From positions 682,001 to 746,000 of the forward strand of contig NZ_AP022595.1 of the NCBI RefSeq assembly GCF_010731875.1: DNA of 64,000 bases, read 5' to 3'. Of this stretch, positions 62,749-64,000 are shown piece after piece (the first letter of the stretch is position 1; the number at the start of each line of letters is the position of its first letter). The translations under genes were made by a program, and so were the position numbers. The stretch comes from Mycolicibacterium sarraceniae (GTDB taxonomy: Bacteria; Actinomycetota; Actinomycetes; Mycobacteriales; Mycobacteriaceae). The notes beneath the pieces were generated by a model. The model was not told where the DNA came from, ran no database searches, and worked only from the letters and a program-made list of their open reading frames with translations.

Positions 62749-63141
62749 CTAGTGGCGGTCGGCGTCTTTGAAGGGCAATGAGAACAGCCAGCTGACGATT
62801 GAGAGCACGATCGCGGCCCAGATGGCGGTCCACCAGAACTGGTTGATCTGCAGTCCCCAGTGGGTGGTGTGCTCGGTGATCCCGGCGGTGATCCACAGCA
62901 TCAACGCATTGATGACGACGTGGATCAGCCCAAGGGTGAGGATGTAGAGCGGTATCGACAAGAACTGCACGAGCGGTTTGAGAATCGCGTTCACCAAGCC
63001 GAAGATGACCGCGACCACGAGAATGATGCCGGCCCGCTGCAGCGTGGAATCCCCGCCGACGAAACTGATGCCGGGCACGACCAGTGTGACGACCCATAGC
63101 GCCAGTCCGGTGACTGCTGCGCGGAGGATAAACTGTCCCAT
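62749..63141 (-). CDS. Small membrane protein of the phage-holin-like (YvlD/DUF360) family
   Basis: 130 aa with four hydrophobic helices. Conserved features are GLVNAILKPLVQFLSIPLYI and TLGLIHVVINALMLWITAGI, the family signature. Despite the 'phage holin' name in databases this is an ordinary chromosomal membrane protein. Its role is unknown. It is 18 bp downstream of cobF. Confidence 0.82.
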   Translation of the reverse strand: MGQFILRAAVTGLALWVVTLVVPGISFVGGDSTLQRAGIILVVAVIFGLVNAILKPLVQFLSIPLYILTLGLIHVVINALMLWITAGITEHTTHWGLQINQFWWTAIWAAIVLSIVSWLFSLPFKDADRH

Positions 63142-63159
63142 GCGGCGATCTTCGCAGAG

Positions 63160-63894
63160 CTAAGCCCGCAAGAGATAGATGTCCATGATCCAGCCGTGTC
63201 GGGCACGCGCGTCGGCCCGCAGCGCCGCGAGGGTTTCGCCGATCTCACCGACGGTGCCCGACATCAGCAATTCGTCGGGCGTGCCGAGGTAGGCCCCCCA
63301 CCAAATCCGGGTCTGCGGTGGGCACCTGAGGAACGAACACTCGCCGTCGAGCATCACCACCGCCGAGCCCGCCAGGCCGGTGCTGCGCAGCTGCCGCCCG
63401 GTGGTGATCAGCACGGGTTCGCCGACGTCGTTGAGTGGGATCCGGTGCCGCGCGGTGAGTGCCTGCACCGCGGTGATCCCGGGGATCACGTCGAATTCGA
63501 ACTCGACATGGTCGGCGACCTCGTTGAGGATCCGCAAGGTGCTGTCGTACAGCGACGGATCGCCCCACGCGAGAAAGGAACCGACGCCGTCGGGCCCAAG
63601 CTCGGTCTCGATAGCCTGAGCCCACAACCGAGCGCGGGCATGGTGCCAGTCGGCGACGGCCTGGGTGTACTCGCCGTCGGCCGCTCGTTGCGGATCGGGC
63701 AGCTCGACAAAGCGATAACGCTGATCGACGATGAACCGCTGGCAGATCTCTCGGCGTAATGCGACGAGATCGCTCTTGGCCTCGCCCTTGTTCATCGCGA
63801 AGAACACATCGGTGTCGCCCAGCGCACGGATCGCCTGCGATGTCACGTAATGGGGGTCGCCGGCGCCGATGCCGATGACGTGGATGGTGCGCAT
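63160..63894 (-). CDS. cobF: Precorrin-6A synthase (deacetylating)
   Basis: 244-aa SAM-dependent C1-methyltransferase of aerobic cobalamin synthesis, acting on precorrin-5 with release of acetate. The N-terminal HVIGIGAGDPHYVTSQAIRA, SFLAWGDPSLYDSTLRIL and FDVIPGITAVQALTARHRIP are characteristic. To my memory M. tuberculosis lacks cobF, so its presence supports a non-tuberculous species. Other cob genes are not in the window. Confidence 0.92.
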   Translation of the reverse strand: MRTIHVIGIGAGDPHYVTSQAIRALGDTDVFFAMNKGEAKSDLVALRREICQRFIVDQRYRFVELPDPQRAADGEYTQAVADWHHARARLWAQAIETELGPDGVGSFLAWGDPSLYDSTLRILNEVADHVEFEFDVIPGITAVQALTARHRIPLNDVGEPVLITTGRQLRSTGLAGSAVVMLDGECSFLRCPPQTRIWWGAYLGTPDELLMSGTVGEIGETLAALRADARARHGWIMDIYLLRA

Positions 63895-63938
63895 GTCGGT
63901 GAGCCTATCGAGCGGCTCGTGCGCCGAGAATCGAAAGC

Positions 63939-64000
63939 ATGTCGAGATTCAACGGACTTCCCGCCCACGTTCTGTTGGTTCACTTCATCGTGGTCTTGGG
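63939..64000 (+). CDS. DUF2231-like membrane protein, 5' end only
   Basis: An ATG at 63939 opens MSRFNGLPAHVLLVHFIVVL and runs off the window. This N-terminus is typical of DUF2231 membrane proteins. It is divergent from cobF. Only 20 codons are visible. Confidence 0.6.
   Translation, partial: MSRFNGLPAHVLLVHFIVVL

Noticed and set aside
62749..63141. Prophage trace because of a phage-holin-like protein
   Set aside because: The family is a common chromosomal membrane protein; no integrase, terminase, capsid or lysin gene is nearby.

Overview
The window is chromosomal DNA of a mycobacterium, very probably a rapid-growing, non-tuberculous species (Mycolicibacterium type). The evidence is high GC with GTG/TTG starts, an MspA-type porin, mprAB-pepD, perM, a Ruc-type redox chaperone gene behind a CIRCE operator, DUF5313/DUF1707/DUF4333 proteins, and cobF. 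From memory, the gene order follows M. tuberculosis Rv0996 down to Rv0944 in reverse. That backbone is interrupted by species-specific and decaying segments.

Region by region. 0.1-7.9 kb is accessory: a CYP144-type P450 with a divergent TetR regulator, an intact aldehyde dehydrogenase and a DUF5313 membrane protein lie among broken genes (DUF4239 protein, alpha/beta hydrolase, a PPOX/DUF1214-like chimera, short tails). An apparently intact IS1380-family element with a 5-bp target duplication follows, then tRNA-Ala(CGC). 8.0-21.1 kb is conserved core: glpR/sepX, rimJ, glp (moeA1), galU, 5-formyl-THF cyclo-ligase, CIRCE-ruc, an SAF-domain protein, mscL, an MspA-like porin, moaB2, pepD, mprB, mprA and rpmF. 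21.4-29.8 kb is a tightly coupled six-gene acyl-CoA operon (AtuA-like, FadE, AccD, AccA, FadE, EchA). 29.8-34.1 kb has a DUF1707 protein and two exported or cell-wall proteins, one carrying a long PGRS-type Gly-Gly-Asn tract without a PE domain. 34.1-43 kb holds a VWA/AAA+ pair, purH-purN, a PASTA-DUF4333 protein, perM and a 34-kDa-antigen-type protein. 43-48.4 kb has an F420-type LLM oxidoreductase and a thiolase-like gene flanking a scar where two insertion-sequence fragments separate a 3'-truncated NB-ARC/LuxR-type regulator from a 5'-truncated fadD. 48.5-64 kb returns to core: sucCD, an M23 peptidase, uvrD1, chorismate mutase, an acyltransferase-3/SGNH protein, a semialdehyde dehydrogenase, pgi, an Fpg-family glycosylase, a small membrane protein and cobF. 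It also contains decayed SDR and xanthine-dehydrogenase-type genes.

How the genes work together: MprAB with PepD form an envelope-stress circuit beside a porin and MscL. Glp/GlpR and PerM belong to growth and division. The 21-30 kb operon looks like a complete carboxylation-hydration route for a branched unsaturated acyl-CoA. The most unusual observations are a collagen-like Gly-X-Y loop inserted in the PepD protease domain, a PGRS tract on a Sec-type exported protein, and at least ten degraded genes with internal deletions. No prophage, CRISPR array or known riboswitch was seen. Gene names tied to M. tuberculosis rest on recalled synteny and motif reading, not on a database search.
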